A program made the position numbers and the translations under genes. Below are positions 25,631-37,788 of a stretch of 64,000 bases of DNA, one piece after another. This DNA comes from Amaranthus tricolor (lineage: Eukaryota > Streptophyta > Magnoliopsida > Caryophyllales > Amaranthaceae): the NCBI RefSeq assembly GCF_026212465.1, contig NC_080057.1, positions 23,199,647 through 23,263,646 on the forward strand, given 5' to 3'. The notes under the pieces were generated by a model. It was not told where the DNA came from and did no database searches. It saw only the letters and a list, made by a program, of their open reading frames with translations. Position 1 is the stretch's first letter, and each line of letters opens with the position of its first letter.

Positions 25631-25839
25631 ATATCACCAGTTTTTGAATGTGATTGACGCATCCAAGCGACCTCCCCAGTCTAGTTTAGCCCCAACCCAA
25701 TAAACAAATTCCTACCCATTTTTTAAAAATTATGAAAATTTATTAGATTTTTTTTCTAAAAAATGTTATTTTTACTTGGCATTTAATGTTGGAAATGCTA
25801 AATGCAAATTTTATATTTTGGTATATAGATTTAATATTT

Positions 25840-26100
25840 TAAAATGGACAATTTTAAACTTTTGGAGTACACATTTTAAGTTTTAAAGTAGTCAGTTTAA
25901 CCCTTGGTAAAAATGTTCAATCTTGGAGTAGGGACTTTAAACCTTGACGTAGGAACTCTAAGTATTCGAATGAATATTTTAACAATTGAAATAGTTAGTT
26001 AGAAGTAAAGATAAGTCTTTGGAGGATGAAGGTTAAGACAGTATGGGTTTTAAGTCTTAAATGGATATTTTTAAGCCTTAAAAAGAATGTTTTAAGGCTT
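25840..26100. repeat. Degenerate 20-25 bp tandem repeat
   Basis: About ten loose copies of a unit like GTAGGGACTTTAAACCTTGGA. A similar TTTAAAG-type array lies at 32600-32780. Confidence 0.5.
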
Positions 26101-26585
26101 CAAGTTCATATGTACAAAAAATTTATCGGGTTGGATTGGTTGCATATATACTACAGTCTGATAGAAGATCTACTAAGTACCTGAATATACATCTCTAGTT
26201 ATGGACTATAGGAAAATTAGCTTTGACCTCTTTCCTATTAAGATTTTTGTTTTAGCTATGGAAAAAAAAATGAAAACTTTTAGTTTTTCTGTCTTGATTT
26301 TCCTACTTAGAGTTGATTGTAATTTATTTTCCTAGTTGAATTTGTGCTTATTCTAACTCATTAGCTACCATGTTCAATTTTTTTTCTAGTTGAATTTGTT
26401 GGTAGCAATGCTCGATCTTAGGATTAAGTAAGCTATTCTTATAAGAGACCATCTCACGATAAGAAGACCTCAAAATGAAAGGCACATATACTCATACTTT
26501 ACATTAGTTGAACAATTTAATCTATATATAAGATGCGTTTCAAAAAAAGACTATCTCATACAACAATTTGTGAAGCACAAATTCT

Positions 26586-26791
26586 CATATGACACGGTCT
26601 CACGGTGAGACCATTTTAATTGGGTTGGCCCAATTTACATTTATTCTTAAAGTGATGACTTTTTATAGTCTTAAAGTTATCACTTATAACCTTAAAGTGA
26701 TCCATTACAATTTTAAAGTGATTACTTAGAGAATTAGGCTTACTTATATGGACTCGTCTCATAGTGAGACGATTTCATATAAGACCGACTG
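26586..26791 (+). repeat. MITE family B, copy 1 (GACGGTCTC type)
   Basis: It begins GACACGGTCTCACGGTGAGAC and ends with an inverted GTCTCATAGTGAGACGATTT. Each end is itself nearly palindromic (GTCTCA...TGAGAC). The middle holds about four copies of a 22-bp unit like CTTATAACCTTAAAGTGATC. Confidence 0.7.
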
Positions 26792-27319
26792 TTTGGAAAA
26801 CCAAAACTAAACAAATTGAGCCTGCTTTTTTCCTTCCTAAATTGGCCAACCATATTTTTCATTTGAGTCTGGCCCAATCCAAACCTTTGACACATCTAAC
26901 CTTTTGAAACATGTCAAATGAGTACTACTAAGAGTCGAATTGAGTATAAATATTAAGGGGATAAAAAAATTAAATTAGTAAAATAAAGATAAGTGAAGGA
27001 GCAAATGAAATAATTGAAATACTTGTGAAAGATGTAGAATGAGAATAAACTAAAAAAGATGAATAAAAAAGGATCATGATTTCCCTCATTTGGAGGAAAA
27101 AATTCCCCCACCCTCCCCTAGAGTAAATCTATACCCCCAATATGAGAGAAATAATTGTTGTTTTATTCATTTTCACTACCTTCTAATCAATTCTTTCACC
27201 TTTCTAACAATCAAATTTCTTTAAACTTCTATTTGATTAACTTTAGTTTTCTACTCTGACTTTTACTTAGCCCTTAAATATTTACACTCAATTCAAGCGA
27301 GCCCTAATAATTATTATGT

Positions 27320-27640
27320 TCCTATTTGATATTACCATAAAGAATATTTATGTAAAATAAAAAATTAATCATTAAAATCGTAAAGATATTTTATTAAATA
27401 ATAAAATTAATGAAGAAAAAGTGGGACTATAAATATTAAAAAATATTAAAATAATATTAATAAAAAATAAGAAGATGATAAACATTAAAAAATATTAAAA
27501 TAAAGTAGTAAGTGAAAAACATATGAGGACTATAAGCATTATAATAATATTAAAATAAAGTATTAAAAAATATTGAAGAACGTAATCATTTAAAAATATT
27601 AAAATTAGACTAATCAACGTTAATTATATCAAAAAATATC
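27320..27640. repeat. AT-rich imperfect tandem repeat
   Basis: AAAAATATTAAAATAA recurs about five times at roughly 50-70 bp spacing. No coding content. Confidence 0.5.
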
Positions 27641-28041
27641 AATAAATCAACAAATAGAATTGCCTGAAATGGAAAATTGGAACATCAAAAAGGAACATGG
27701 AGAGTAGTAAAACTAGTAAAGCAGTTCGAATCAATGAAGTTATCGAGAAGAGTGTTCAATGACTGTTAATTCTAAACAAACTTGTCAAATCACTTAGTCG
27801 GGCTTGACCCAACAAGTCCTAAATTTATTATTATTTTATCATTATTTCTATTAAATAACAAAAAAGTATAATATAATTGGTTCCGTAAATTTTAAAATTA
27901 GTATTTCTTATTAAGCCAAAAAGAAATTTTTTAAGACATAATTGTTTAATACCGCCTCAAAAAAATATATAATAACGAAAATAATAAAATAAGTAAATGG
28001 GTAGGACTGCCTCAGTTCTAATCGGGTTTCACTAATTCTTA

Positions 28042-28270
28042 AATGAGACGGTCTCACGGTGAGATCAATTTTATTGGTCTATTGGTCTGGCTCAATATAC
28101 AATTTTTTGTTAAAAGGATCTCTTATAACTTTAAAGTGATCACTTATAATTTTAATATAATTACTTTTTATAATTTTATAATAATTACTTATAACTTTAA
28201 AACGATTGCTTACAATCTTAAAGTAAATATAAACTCATCTCATAATGAGACGATTTTACAAAAGACGAGC
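28042..28270 (+). repeat. MITE family B, copy 2
   Basis: Ends GAGACGGTCTCACGGTGAGA and CTCATAATGAGACGATTTTA. Inside are about five 22-bp units like CTTATAACTTTAAAGTGATC. Same architecture as 26586. Confidence 0.7.
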
Positions 28271-28372
28271 TAATTGGATTTTGCGGTTGGGTTAAAATAA
28301 GTATATCTCTACTGCATCTGGTTGGCATTTTTAAGAAAAAATTGGAGTATTCTCTAATATATGAAGTCAGTT

Positions 28373-28640
28373 ACTTTATCTGTTTTAAAATACTTGAAAC
28401 GTTTGCTTTCTTACGTAGTCTAATATACTAATTTAATTCTTAATATTTATAATTATGTACAATAAAAATTTTAAAAAATTTTATATTAATAATCTTTGCA
28501 TTGAGACGAATCAAACAAGATCCCACTTGACTATATGTTGACTTATAGATTACAAATTAATCACAAATTAAGTTAAATAAGTAAATAGTGCTTATATTTT
28601 CAATGTTACAACTATATTGGAACAGAGGAAGTATTTAATC
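28373..28640 (+). repeat. MITE family A, copy 2
   Basis: Contains GAATCAAACAAGATCCCACT and ends near GGAACAGAGGAAGTA, the inverted form of the family start. Confidence 0.6.
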
Positions 28641-28972
28641 AAATAAACAAAGGCAGATCAGATCAGTTTGACGATTTAGGTTCCCCAGGCAATTTTACTA
28701 CATATTTGTAACACTTGTGCTAGTGTATCATAGGTGGACCCAAACTTAACCACAAGCGTAAAATTTTTTGGTTGAGTTGATACCACAAGCCAACGTGAAA
28801 AGAGATAATGGATTCAAGTCTTACTCAGTCACGCACCTTTTATTCAAAGTGAAATATTTTACACCAAGTTCGGTGAAGACATGTGTTGCATGATGCATGT
28901 GAGGGGGCGTGTGGCGTGTTGAGTTGATCTATTGACATGATGATGGTTGTCGAAGCCATATAATATGTTATA

Positions 28973-29236
28973 TACTTCCTCTGTTCCACTATACTTGCTA
29001 TATTTGACTTTTTATGCAATTTAATTTGTTATTTTGATCATTTATATATTGAACTATGCACATCTAAAAATTAGAAAAAGTTAATATATATTATGAAAGT
29101 ATTCGTTAGAAGATTTAAACAAAATCTCACGTGACTATATTGGTTCTTGTACATTAGCCGCAATATGTGAAATAAGGTTGAACAATAAATAGAGTCAATA
29201 ACCATAATGTAGCAACAAGTATTTAAGAATGGAAGA
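28973..29236 (+). repeat. MITE family A, copy 3
   Basis: Starts TACTTCCTCTGTTCCACTAT and carries the internal ATTGAACTATGCACAT and AAACAAAATCTCACGTGACT blocks. It is the most readable copy. Confidence 0.7.
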
Positions 29237-29369
29237 CGTGTACGTTAACAACTTTGACACCCAAAAACCCTCATACACAGTTATAGTAAAGTTTAACAAA
29301 TAAAGTGAAACGAAAGAATTAGCGATAATGATATCTGCAAAAACGAATACATAAGATTTGGTTTGGTTT

Positions 29370-29530
29370 TGTTTTGTTTTCTAAACATCTTTCTCAAGCA
29401 GCGGACTCTTAGACCATATCCTTTTTATGGGTACAATTGTCGTATTTCTTTCCTCCTCAGACTCTGATCATAGTTCTATGAGCGAGAAATACCCGAGTGT
29501 GGTGATGATGATGATATTGTTTTGTTTTGT
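29370..29530 (+). repeat. Probable retroposon 3' tail
   Basis: The stretch from AGCAGCGGACTCTTAG to GAGCGAGAAATACCCGAG, then GGTGATGATGATG, resembles a recurring plant LINE or retroposon 3' end. A weaker relative lies at 62310-62395. The family is uncertain. Confidence 0.35.
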
Positions 29531-29794
29531 TGCTGTTCCTTGGGCTTTTATGTAAGAAGAAAGTCAAAGTATGCATCAAGTAGTGGTAGAATTTTGTATC
29601 CAAAAACTAAAAAGTGAAGGAATATGAGTATGTGAGCACAAAAAGCATTTAATTCTACAACTCAAAGGAAGAAATAGACTAACGCACGGTTTCATTATTT
29701 TCAGTACTATTATGTCCTTAGATTTGCCTTTGACGTCATTCACAATCTATGCCCTTCCTCCCCTCCTCAACACATTTGCTATAGCTTATGTCTC

Positions 29795-30052
29795 TTATAT
29801 TCTCTTTACTTGTACCATTTGGTTTTGACATATTTGTTAATGCACGTTTTCAATCTTAAATATCTTAAATTATACTTGTGTAAAAATTATAAAAAGTTGA
29901 TATTAATAAAATTTACAATAAGATGAATTAAACAAGATCCCACATGACTATGTTATAACTTATAGATTAAGAACAAATCACATAATAAAAGTAGTTGATG
30001 AATAGTGTTCAAAAATCAAATGAGACAAGTAAAGCGAACAAGAGGGAGTATT
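29795..30052 (+). repeat. MITE family A, copy 4
   Basis: Contains GAATTAAACAAGATCCCACATGAC-type sequence and ends ACAAGAGGGAGTATTA, the inverted family start. Confidence 0.65.
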
Positions 30053-30615
30053 AATTATGATGACAGATGTAATTCTAAGCGTATGCAAGATGTTCGACTG
30101 TAAATATTCTATAAATTTAAAAACTTTGAATATTATATTAATTTATTTTGAATTTTTAATCTGCCTTCGAGATGATGTATGTATATATGGCGTGCTACAT
30201 CTTTATAAAGCAAATTACTTTTAGGAAATTATTTTGTGAGAATATTTTAATGTGCAAAATATCAAACATTAAATATACAAAGTGATTTGGATAATATTGT
30301 ATACACTTTTTAGTTGATTAATTATATAGTAGAAGGGAAAGGAAAGATCGGATGATGATCGAACTTAAGACCTTATTTAATGAAAGTGATACTTGCTACG
30401 AAATAAGACACGATTCTCCATATTGGGTACATTTTAACATAATAGGCGTAATATTTACTAGAAAAAAAATTCAAATTAACAAAATCATATTTTGATTTGA
30501 TGAATATAAGTTCAATTAAGAGTAAATCACTGCAATAGAAAATAGGGAAAAAAAAAAAGACAAGATTTGGTTATTCTAATCATTGTTTAATTTTTGCTTT
30601 ATCACTCAAACATTC

Positions 30616-30620
<5 letters not shown>

Positions 30621-30686
<66 letters not shown>
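30621..30686. repeat. (AT)n microsatellite
   Basis: About 33 perfect AT dinucleotides. Confidence 0.97.
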
Positions 30687-30689
<3 letters not shown>

Positions 30690-31182
30690 GATTATATTAA
30701 ATCATCTTCTATATTTTAACTTGTAAGTAGTTCTTAAATAGGCACGCATCTAAAATTATAATTTTAAGAGTTTGTTCTTTTTAACTTATTTAAACAGAAA
30801 TTAACTTTTCTTTGTGAATCGAATTTATCTTATTACAATATTAAATATTAATTGTTTTAGGTGAACTAATCATTGAGAATTTTTTTTAATAAGATGAGAC
30901 TTTTTTTACGCAGTTTAATATGTTTTTTAAATCGTTTATTTGTTTGGGTACAATTAAAAAAAGGGAAGTATCTATTTGATATTATGAAAGTATGTGATGA
31001 ACAAATATAATATAATAGCACATGATTATATTTTTTTCTCGTATAATAGCTGCAATTGGTAAAATATACCATAAAGTGATGACAATGTAAACATTAGTTT
31101 GGGACTTTCGGTGCAATTAAAAAAAAGTATTTAATTGTTTAAAAAAGTTTGTATTATATATATGTTCATTCCAAAACTAAAA

Positions 31183-31399
31183 GTGCTTGTGGCATAATGG
31201 ATAGAGCATCTGCATATTGAGCACAAGGTTTGAAGCTCTGTTAGGCACAGGTATTAGTTGAGGGTTTCTTAACTGCGCACATCCTCTTTACTCCTTACTT
31301 AAGCAGAATAAGTATGGTTTGTCTGCATCTTTCGGGAAAAAAACTCCATTCGAATCCTGCCTTGTGTGGGATATTAAGAGTGTTTTTTACCTTTACCTT
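31183..31399 (+). mobile_element. tRNA-derived SINE
   Basis: The head reads GTGCTTGTGGCATAATGG with a pol III A box (TGGCATAATGGATAGAGCA) and, 30 bp on, a B box (GGTTTGAAGCT). The tail is TTTTTTACCTTTACCTTT. TATATGTTCAT occurs directly before (31159-31169) and after (31400-31410). Extending it gives a 24-nt target duplication with four mismatches that ends exactly where the SINE starts. The copy is moderately old. Confidence 0.8.
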
Positions 31400-32069
31400 T
31401 ATATGTTCATCTGAAAAGTAAAAATAGGGAGGATTATAACACATGATTTTTTTTTTTGGAAAATAAAGAAAATTATAATATTACCAAAGAAAAACGATAA
31501 ATAAAAATCCTTAATACAGATACAAAAAATTTTCAATATTAATCAAATACATATATGAAACTAATATTCATACCTTCAAAGAAAATTATAATTTAAAATA
31601 TAGTTAAAAATAACATTCATAGCTCCAAAGGCATTATAGAAAAGTAAAGTAAAATTTTTCAATATTAAATAAACATTAATTATTTAAATCATTAAATTCA
31701 TCATTGATTCTTAATTGAACATAATTTTTAAATATTAATTAAATACTTGAAAATCGACTCTAATTTGATCAATTAGAAAATAAATATTACCATTTTTTAG
31801 ATTAGATTATTTCCTTTTATTTTCTTAGTATACATTGCAATTAAAAATCAAACTAAAATTTCCAGAATACGAGTGTATTAATATGCAGAGTTCCTGACTA
31901 CTTTTCTGTTGGTTGAATTTTTTACTTGTCAATTTCAGAAACCTAAACGAGCAATTATTATTATCTTACATATTCCTGACTTTCTCAACATTGACTTCTT
32001 AGCGGGCCATCTTTTTCTTCCACAAAATTTTGAAACAATATTACCGTGACATAAATTTTATTTGGCTGA

Positions 32070-32420
32070 TAGTGGCGAATTTAGGGTTTATAGTCTCAGG
32101 GATAGTAACTAATGGACGAAATTTCGGTAATTTTGTTTATAAAATTAACAACTATTTTATCTTTACTTGTTAAAATTTTAAATACAACATATCAAAAAAG
32201 GAAATGGAACAAAATAAATCAACTAATCTAATAAAAAAAATGAGACAAAATAAATAAATAAAACAAAATAACTAAAATAAGAAAGTATTTATCATCAAAA
32301 GGCTTCAGTATTAATTTAATATTTTTACTTTTACCAATAGAAAAGTCTACTTTGAATTTTTTTAAAAAAAAACGCCTAGAGGCATGTGATCCCGTGAGCT
32401 CCAATGTACATCCGCTACTG
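32070..32420. mobile_element. hAT-type MITE
   Basis: Left end TAGTGGCGAATTTAGGG, right end (reverse complement) CAGTAGCGGATGTACATT, the common CAGTGGCGGA-type plant hAT ends. A perfect 8-bp duplication TTGGCTGA flanks it (32062-32069 and 32421-32428). 351 bp, AT-rich, non-coding. Confidence 0.85.
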
Positions 32421-33308
32421 TTGGCTGATTCAATTTATATTTTTAGTTTTAGAATAATACTTATAATTATTAATTATTAAGTGATTGATTATAATATTAA
32501 ATGATCAGTTATAACTTCCATTCTTGATTGTCCAAAGCTTAACTTTATTAACTTTATTTTTACCTACCTACTCTAACTACTAAAATATTTATTACAAGAA
32601 TAAAATTTTTACTTTAAAGTTTAAAGTTCCTACTTTAAGTCTTATTTTTCTTTCACTAATAGTTAAAATGACCGCTCTAAGATTCAAAATGTTTAATTTA
32701 AAAATCAAAAGTTATAATTCTAACATTTAAAGTGTTTTATTTAAGGTCTAAAATGTCCATAACAAATATTAAAATGACAACTATAAAAAAATAAATTATT
32801 TTTGAAATTATTTTTATCAGGCCGTCAACTAGACTTTTAAATATAAGTGGTCACATGTATGGGACGATTTAGAGGCGATTTATTGATGGACAAAAGATTG
32901 TTTGTTAATCAGTAATAAGATCAAGCGCATCCCATAACAATAGCTAGACTCGCCAACCAAATTATAATAATAGCGGTAATTTTTAAGCAATTTAACATAA
33001 TTCAAAATGTTAATTTTTGTTATTTTTTATTTTTGTTGTAGAAAGAGTGGCAATAAATGGTGTTTTCAAATTTAAAATATTGATCCGTTTTTTTAAATTT
33101 GTTCATTCAAACTATTTTATGTAAGAGTTTTTATGATTAAATGAGGTAAATTTTAAGCAACTAAGGGTGTACTCCATATTAATATAAATTGACCACATTA
33201 CCTAGTGGTTCATTGCTATACTGAAATTAATTACACAAAACTAAATAAAATTGAAAAATATTAATCCTTCAAAACAAACCCTTAGCTAATGTTTTCGCAA
33301 ATTCTTAT

Positions 33309-33553
33309 CGGTCTTTTTTAGAGACCATTTTTAATTAGAGCGGCCTAATATATATTTTTTGAAATATTGTAAGTATGCATTAAAAATTATGTAAGTAAGC
33401 ATTTAAGATATTGTGAGTAGGTATTAAAGATATAATAAGTAGACATTAAGAATGATATAATTAGGCATTAAGGATAATGTAAATAGGCATTAAGTTTTAA
33501 TGGGTTGGACATGAGAGACGTCTCTCAAAGAAATGGTCTCTCAAAAGACTAAC
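33309..33553 (+). repeat. MITE family B, copy 3, with a six-unit internal array
   Basis: Ends GAGACCATTTTTAATTAGAG and, inverted, GAGACGTCTCTC. Positions 33371-33502 hold six 22-23 bp units like AAGTAGGCATTAAGAATAAT. The layout matches the other B copies although the unit sequence differs. Confidence 0.65.
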
Positions 33554-33929
33554 CGTAATGTTTTTATCTTTTAGATTTATTTTTCATTATGTTAATTTTT
33601 ATGGTTCATTGCTAATTTTGATTATTTTCCACGGAAAAATGCCACATATTTTCCTATCTTTGGCATAGTTGTTCATAAAAGTTGTATTTAGTATTCAATG
33701 AGTGTTGTGTGAGTGTACAAAAAACCAATTTTTTTTTAAAAAGTTCTTTGATTGATTCCGTTTGTATATTTCTTCACTCTTCTAATACTATCCACACAAT
33801 TTAAATTTTTAGGTCTTAATTTAATGGTTAAAGCTTTTCCCGTCCACCCATAAGACATGGAATCGATACCCCTTCCCTTATTGTTTATTTACTCTTTAAT
33901 TCAATTATGACAAAAGATGTATTCTCAGG

Positions 33930-34375
33930 AATCATTAATAATTATTATAGAGCCAGTACTCTCTTTGTCACATTGAGTTAACAACAAATCTTCCAAAAGC
34001 TATTGCATAAGAAATTTATAAGTGTTATTATGGTCATGGTCATGGTCATCAGCCTAACATTTCGTACAAAGTTAAATTTTGGAGAAGATTAGCGAAAATA
34101 TTATACTTATACCCATTAAAAAAGAGGGCAGGAAAATACGCGCAATCAATTTAAATACACACAATCAATCATTACAGAGCCAGTACTCTCTCTATCACAT
34201 TGAGTTAGCAACAAATCTTCCAAAAGCTAGTGCAAAAGAAATTTATAAGTATTATCATGGTCATGGTTATAGTTATTTACCTAACATCCTATACAAAGTT
34301 AAATTTTAGAGAAGATTAGCGAAAAAATTATACTTATACTCCTTAAAAAGTGTGCAGGAAAAATAGGCGCAATCA
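33930..34375. repeat. Tandem duplication, unit about 227 bp
   Basis: AGCCAGTACTCTCT starts at 33951 and 34178, and the following sequence stays parallel to AAATTTTAGAGAAGATTAGCG and the GCAATCAATTT block. Copies differ by scattered substitutions. Both carry (GGTCAT)n. No conserved ORF. Confidence 0.85.
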
Positions 34376-35756
34376 ATTTGAAATCCGCAAAGCAAGGCAA
34401 GGCAGTGCACAAATAATTGCACAGCAATCAGTGAAGTTGAAATTCTTGTATTGTGTGTGTTTGAAATGTAAAAACCCCATGACGTGTGGGGGAAAAGCTG
34501 AAACCTACGAAAAACATAGGGAATCATATGATAATATGTAGTAAAGCTTTTTTCTTGCTCCTCAATTTCATTACTCCATCCCAGGAATCATGATTTATCA
34601 TCCAACACTCCACGTACACTTCACACTCTTACACGCAAACATTCGTGCTATACCTTAACTACGTCAAACACTAAGACTCATTCTCAGATTTGTCAGGCTC
34701 GAGGCAAAATATTAATTATATTATTACTTATACACAATTTAAAAATTCTTTTAATATAATGTTGAAAGCTTTAAAATGTAATAAAGTTTAGATTTGAATA
34801 ATTAAATAAATAACCTATTCAGGGTCCGTTTAAAATCCTACATCAATCAGCTTCGGCTGGTGAGTTCATATTCGAGTATGTGTCCACAAAAAACTAATGA
34901 ATTTGAATCTGAGTCTAATAGGATCCAACCCGACTTGGCCCATAACCATAATACAAACTCAAAATCATAAAATAAAGGAGTGAGAATATTTCATGAAATC
35001 TCTTCAAACAAAAGAAGATGGTTGAAGACTCATATATGTAGTAGTATGACTAATCAACAATAGAAGAATTATCATACCTACATCATCCTTCAAGACCCTT
35101 GCACCATATCAAATATCATAATGAACACAAATTGAAACAAGATCAAGTAAAGAGAGCCATTATAAATGTTTTTTAGCGCTTTATTCTTTCTAATATTAGT
35201 TGCACTTTTACTCTTTTGAATTTTTAACATATAACTTAAATATATTTGAATTTTTAAAGTTATTATACAATATGAATTTAAAAGGATAAAAAAAATATGA
35301 ATCAACGAGTCATACTCCAGTCTCCCAAAGAATCTTATAAAAAAGTGAAGAAAAATATGCTAATAAAATGAAATAATAAATTAAATGTATGAATACAAAT
35401 TGAAAAAATATAAATCATAATTAACAATAAAATTGAAACAAATTTAATACTAGAATCCAGAAGAGACTAATGAAAGTAGAGCAAATTTCACAATATTAAA
35501 TAAATTTGAAAAGAGCTGGTGAAATTAGTAAATGTCAGAAGGACAAGCTTTGCTTCCTTTGATAAGAAATCTCCAACTCCTACTACTATTTTTCTTTATC
35601 TCTCTCTCTCTCTCTGTCTTCTCACTTTTTGTATTCCTTAATTTCTTCCTCTACTTTGAATCATGTTCACCTATATCCTTTTTGAACTCTACTTTTAACG
35701 GGTACTAATCTTAAAAGATATAAAAATAATTAGTATTTTTAGTTTATAATATAATT

Positions 35757-36014
35757 ATTAGGAAGTATTTCTTTTATTTTCATATGTTCTTCTTAAGTAG
35801 AATTTAAATATTTTAGTGTTAAACTTTGACTTTAATTTCTCATCGATTTATATGAAAAAACATATTTATGCATGTGGGATCTTAATAGATTCGTCTCAAT
35901 TTATACTTTTTGGAATTTTTAAAAACCTACAATTAAAATTATTTGAATTCTAAGTTTGCATTAGAATCTGCGTAAAAAGTAAACGAAAAAAACAAATGAA
36001 AACAGAGGAAGTAC
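35757..36014 (+). repeat. MITE family A, copy 5 (diverged)
   Basis: Starts near GGAAGTATTTCTTTTATTTT and ends GAAAACAGAGGAAGTAC, inverted. Family A-like length and composition; the middle is diverged. Confidence 0.45.
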
Positions 36015-36281
36015 TTGTTATTATTAAGTTGGTGCACACTAAAATAGTATGAATCAAGCTTATATATATAACACTTTTACCAGAAAAAGTGACATACTAT
36101 GAGAAAAAATGCACTTTCAATAGAGAACAAGTACTTATTAATGCATACGAGGGCATAATGCATGGCATGGCATGGCATGACATAACATAAGGTGAAATCA
36201 TTGAATTGTTCCCTTCCCATGCATGATGCATTAACTCTACTAGTAGAGTATTTTCCATTAAGCATAGTAATGTTTTTGCAC

Positions 36282-36289
36282 TATAAATA
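36282..36289 (+). promoter_or_regulatory. TATA box of the MIR164 gene
   Basis: TATAAATA about 100 bp upstream of the hairpin, the usual place for a plant pol II microRNA promoter. (CATGG)n and CATGCATGATGCAT (RY-like) motifs lie at 36150-36230. Confidence 0.7.
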
Positions 36290-36380
36290 GAGAGCATATC
36301 TACATCTTCTTCTGCTACCAAAAAAACACAAGTAGCTAGTATTCATAATAGAAGTAAGCAAGTATTATTATGTTTTATGG

Positions 36381-36476
36381 GTGAGTAGCTCTTTGTTGGA
36401 GAAGCAGGGCACGTGCAAATGTTTACTCTATATTTCACTTGCACGTGCTCCCCTTCTCCACCAATGGTCTCCTCAC
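36381..36476 (+). ncRNA. MIR164: MIR164 precursor hairpin
   Basis: miR164 silences NAC transcription factor mRNAs (CUC1/CUC2 and NAC1 types), which set organ boundaries and root branching. The mature sequence is at 36397-36417: TGGAGAAGCAGGGCACGTGC plus a final A, identical to the miR164 a/b form as I know it. The star strand is at 36442-36462 (CACGTGCTCCCCTTCTCCAC plus C), offset by the 2-nt 3' overhangs expected from DCL1. The lower stem extends to GTGAG (36381) paired with CTCAC (36472). The loop of about 24 nt is short. No protein frame is credible here. Confidence 0.95.
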
Positions 36477-37720
36477 CTTCTTCCTCTTTCTTCTACTTCA
36501 CTGGTACACTCATCTCTCATCTCCTTTCTTCTTTGTTTTACTAATTCAATGAAGTACTTATTTAATTATGATCTTAATTAGAATCGGGTTTTGTCTCAAT
36601 TGTCGAACAAATATTGCATTTTCGTGGGTTTGATTTCGGTTGAGGTTTTGAACATGTTCAACATACTCGACCGCACAGTGCCCGAAAAAATTTGAGTATA
36701 GGTTAAATGTTTAAAGATACAAAGTTATTAGAAAAAGAACATAACTTTTAAAATTGCATGGAGTCTTCAAAGAATTTAACAATTTTCTCTCCGTCCCTTG
36801 TTCAATTCTAACATATATAGTGCTCTTCTTTTAGCTTACCTAGTACAAGTGTACAAACAATGTTGTAAAGTGTCTTACACCTAAGATGGAGTTTGGAAGG
36901 ATCGAATATACGTAAACTTACAATTGTTAATGATGAAATTAACAAAACTCGTGGTAGTAAAAGTCATGTGCAACTTCACATGCATAAATGAGAAATGCTC
37001 ATGACTTAATGAGCCATTTAACTTTAATTCATTATAATCTAAAACCAAAAAATTATAAATCTTTTGAATATCAAAATGGACATTTAGCCTATCCTATAGT
37101 TAATAAAAAAATAAATTAGGATCTTAATTATTTATAAATTGGTCTGGACTTATGCACACACTTCATAAGTCAAGGAGAAATCATCTCATAGTCATAACCA
37201 TATGACAATAAGAAAAAGAGCCCCTAAAACATCTCCTTGCACTAATTTTAGTGGTCCTGTTTCTTTTATTTTTCTTTATATAATTTTGGGGCCTAAAAAT
37301 AAATAATTAGACAAAGCCAAACTTAGAATAAGCTAACGCCTAACGTGGAATAATATTTGAAGCCCCTTAATTTATTTATAGAGCTTATACGATTGGACAC
37401 CTTACACATGCCCAAAACCACCCTACTCAGTTGGAGTTAGTACGACATTCTCCAAGTAAAGTTCTTATATTAGTTCAGATCTCACAAGCAAATATCACAT
37501 TATAGAGATAAAATTTTAAATTTGAAACTCATCTAATCCTTCTTTTCCTGCAACTTACTTTGTAATTAAAGAATAAAAACATTTTCTCTTTATTTTTGAA
37601 TTGCTATATGTTATTACATCTATTTTTTGTTTAAGTGGTGGAAATATCTAAAGGGGACATGCTAATCGATAGTACAATTCCATGAGGTAAATACTAAACA
37701 ACAAGAAAATTTTATGACCC

Positions 37721-37788
<68 letters not shown>

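Larger units (their letters stand above)
25081..36280. other. Gene-poor intergenic region packed with small repeats
   Basis: From the PARP2 5' UTR (just right of 25080) to the MIR164 promoter I find no protein gene. Reading frames are short and AT-driven. The content is MITEs, a SINE, a hAT MITE, a microsatellite and tandem duplications, listed separately. Remaining gaps (for example 30690-31180, 31405-32060, 32430-33300 and 34380-35750) show only AT-rich DNA. Confidence 0.7.

Noticed and set aside
28735..28965. Possible SINE with TGGTTGAGTTGATACC and GATTCAAGTC boxes
   Set aside because: Suggestive boxes but no clear ends; left unannotated.
31183..31260. tRNA gene
   Set aside because: A and B boxes are present but no cloverleaf is evident; retroposon tail and target duplication show a SINE.
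33805..33890. Second SINE head (AATGGTTAAAGC ... GGAATCGATACCCC)
   Set aside because: Box-like motifs only; no tail or target duplication could be found.
36381..36581. 66-codon frame over the MIR164 hairpin
   Set aside because: Frame follows the hairpin arms by chance; the stem pairing and TATA box explain the region better.
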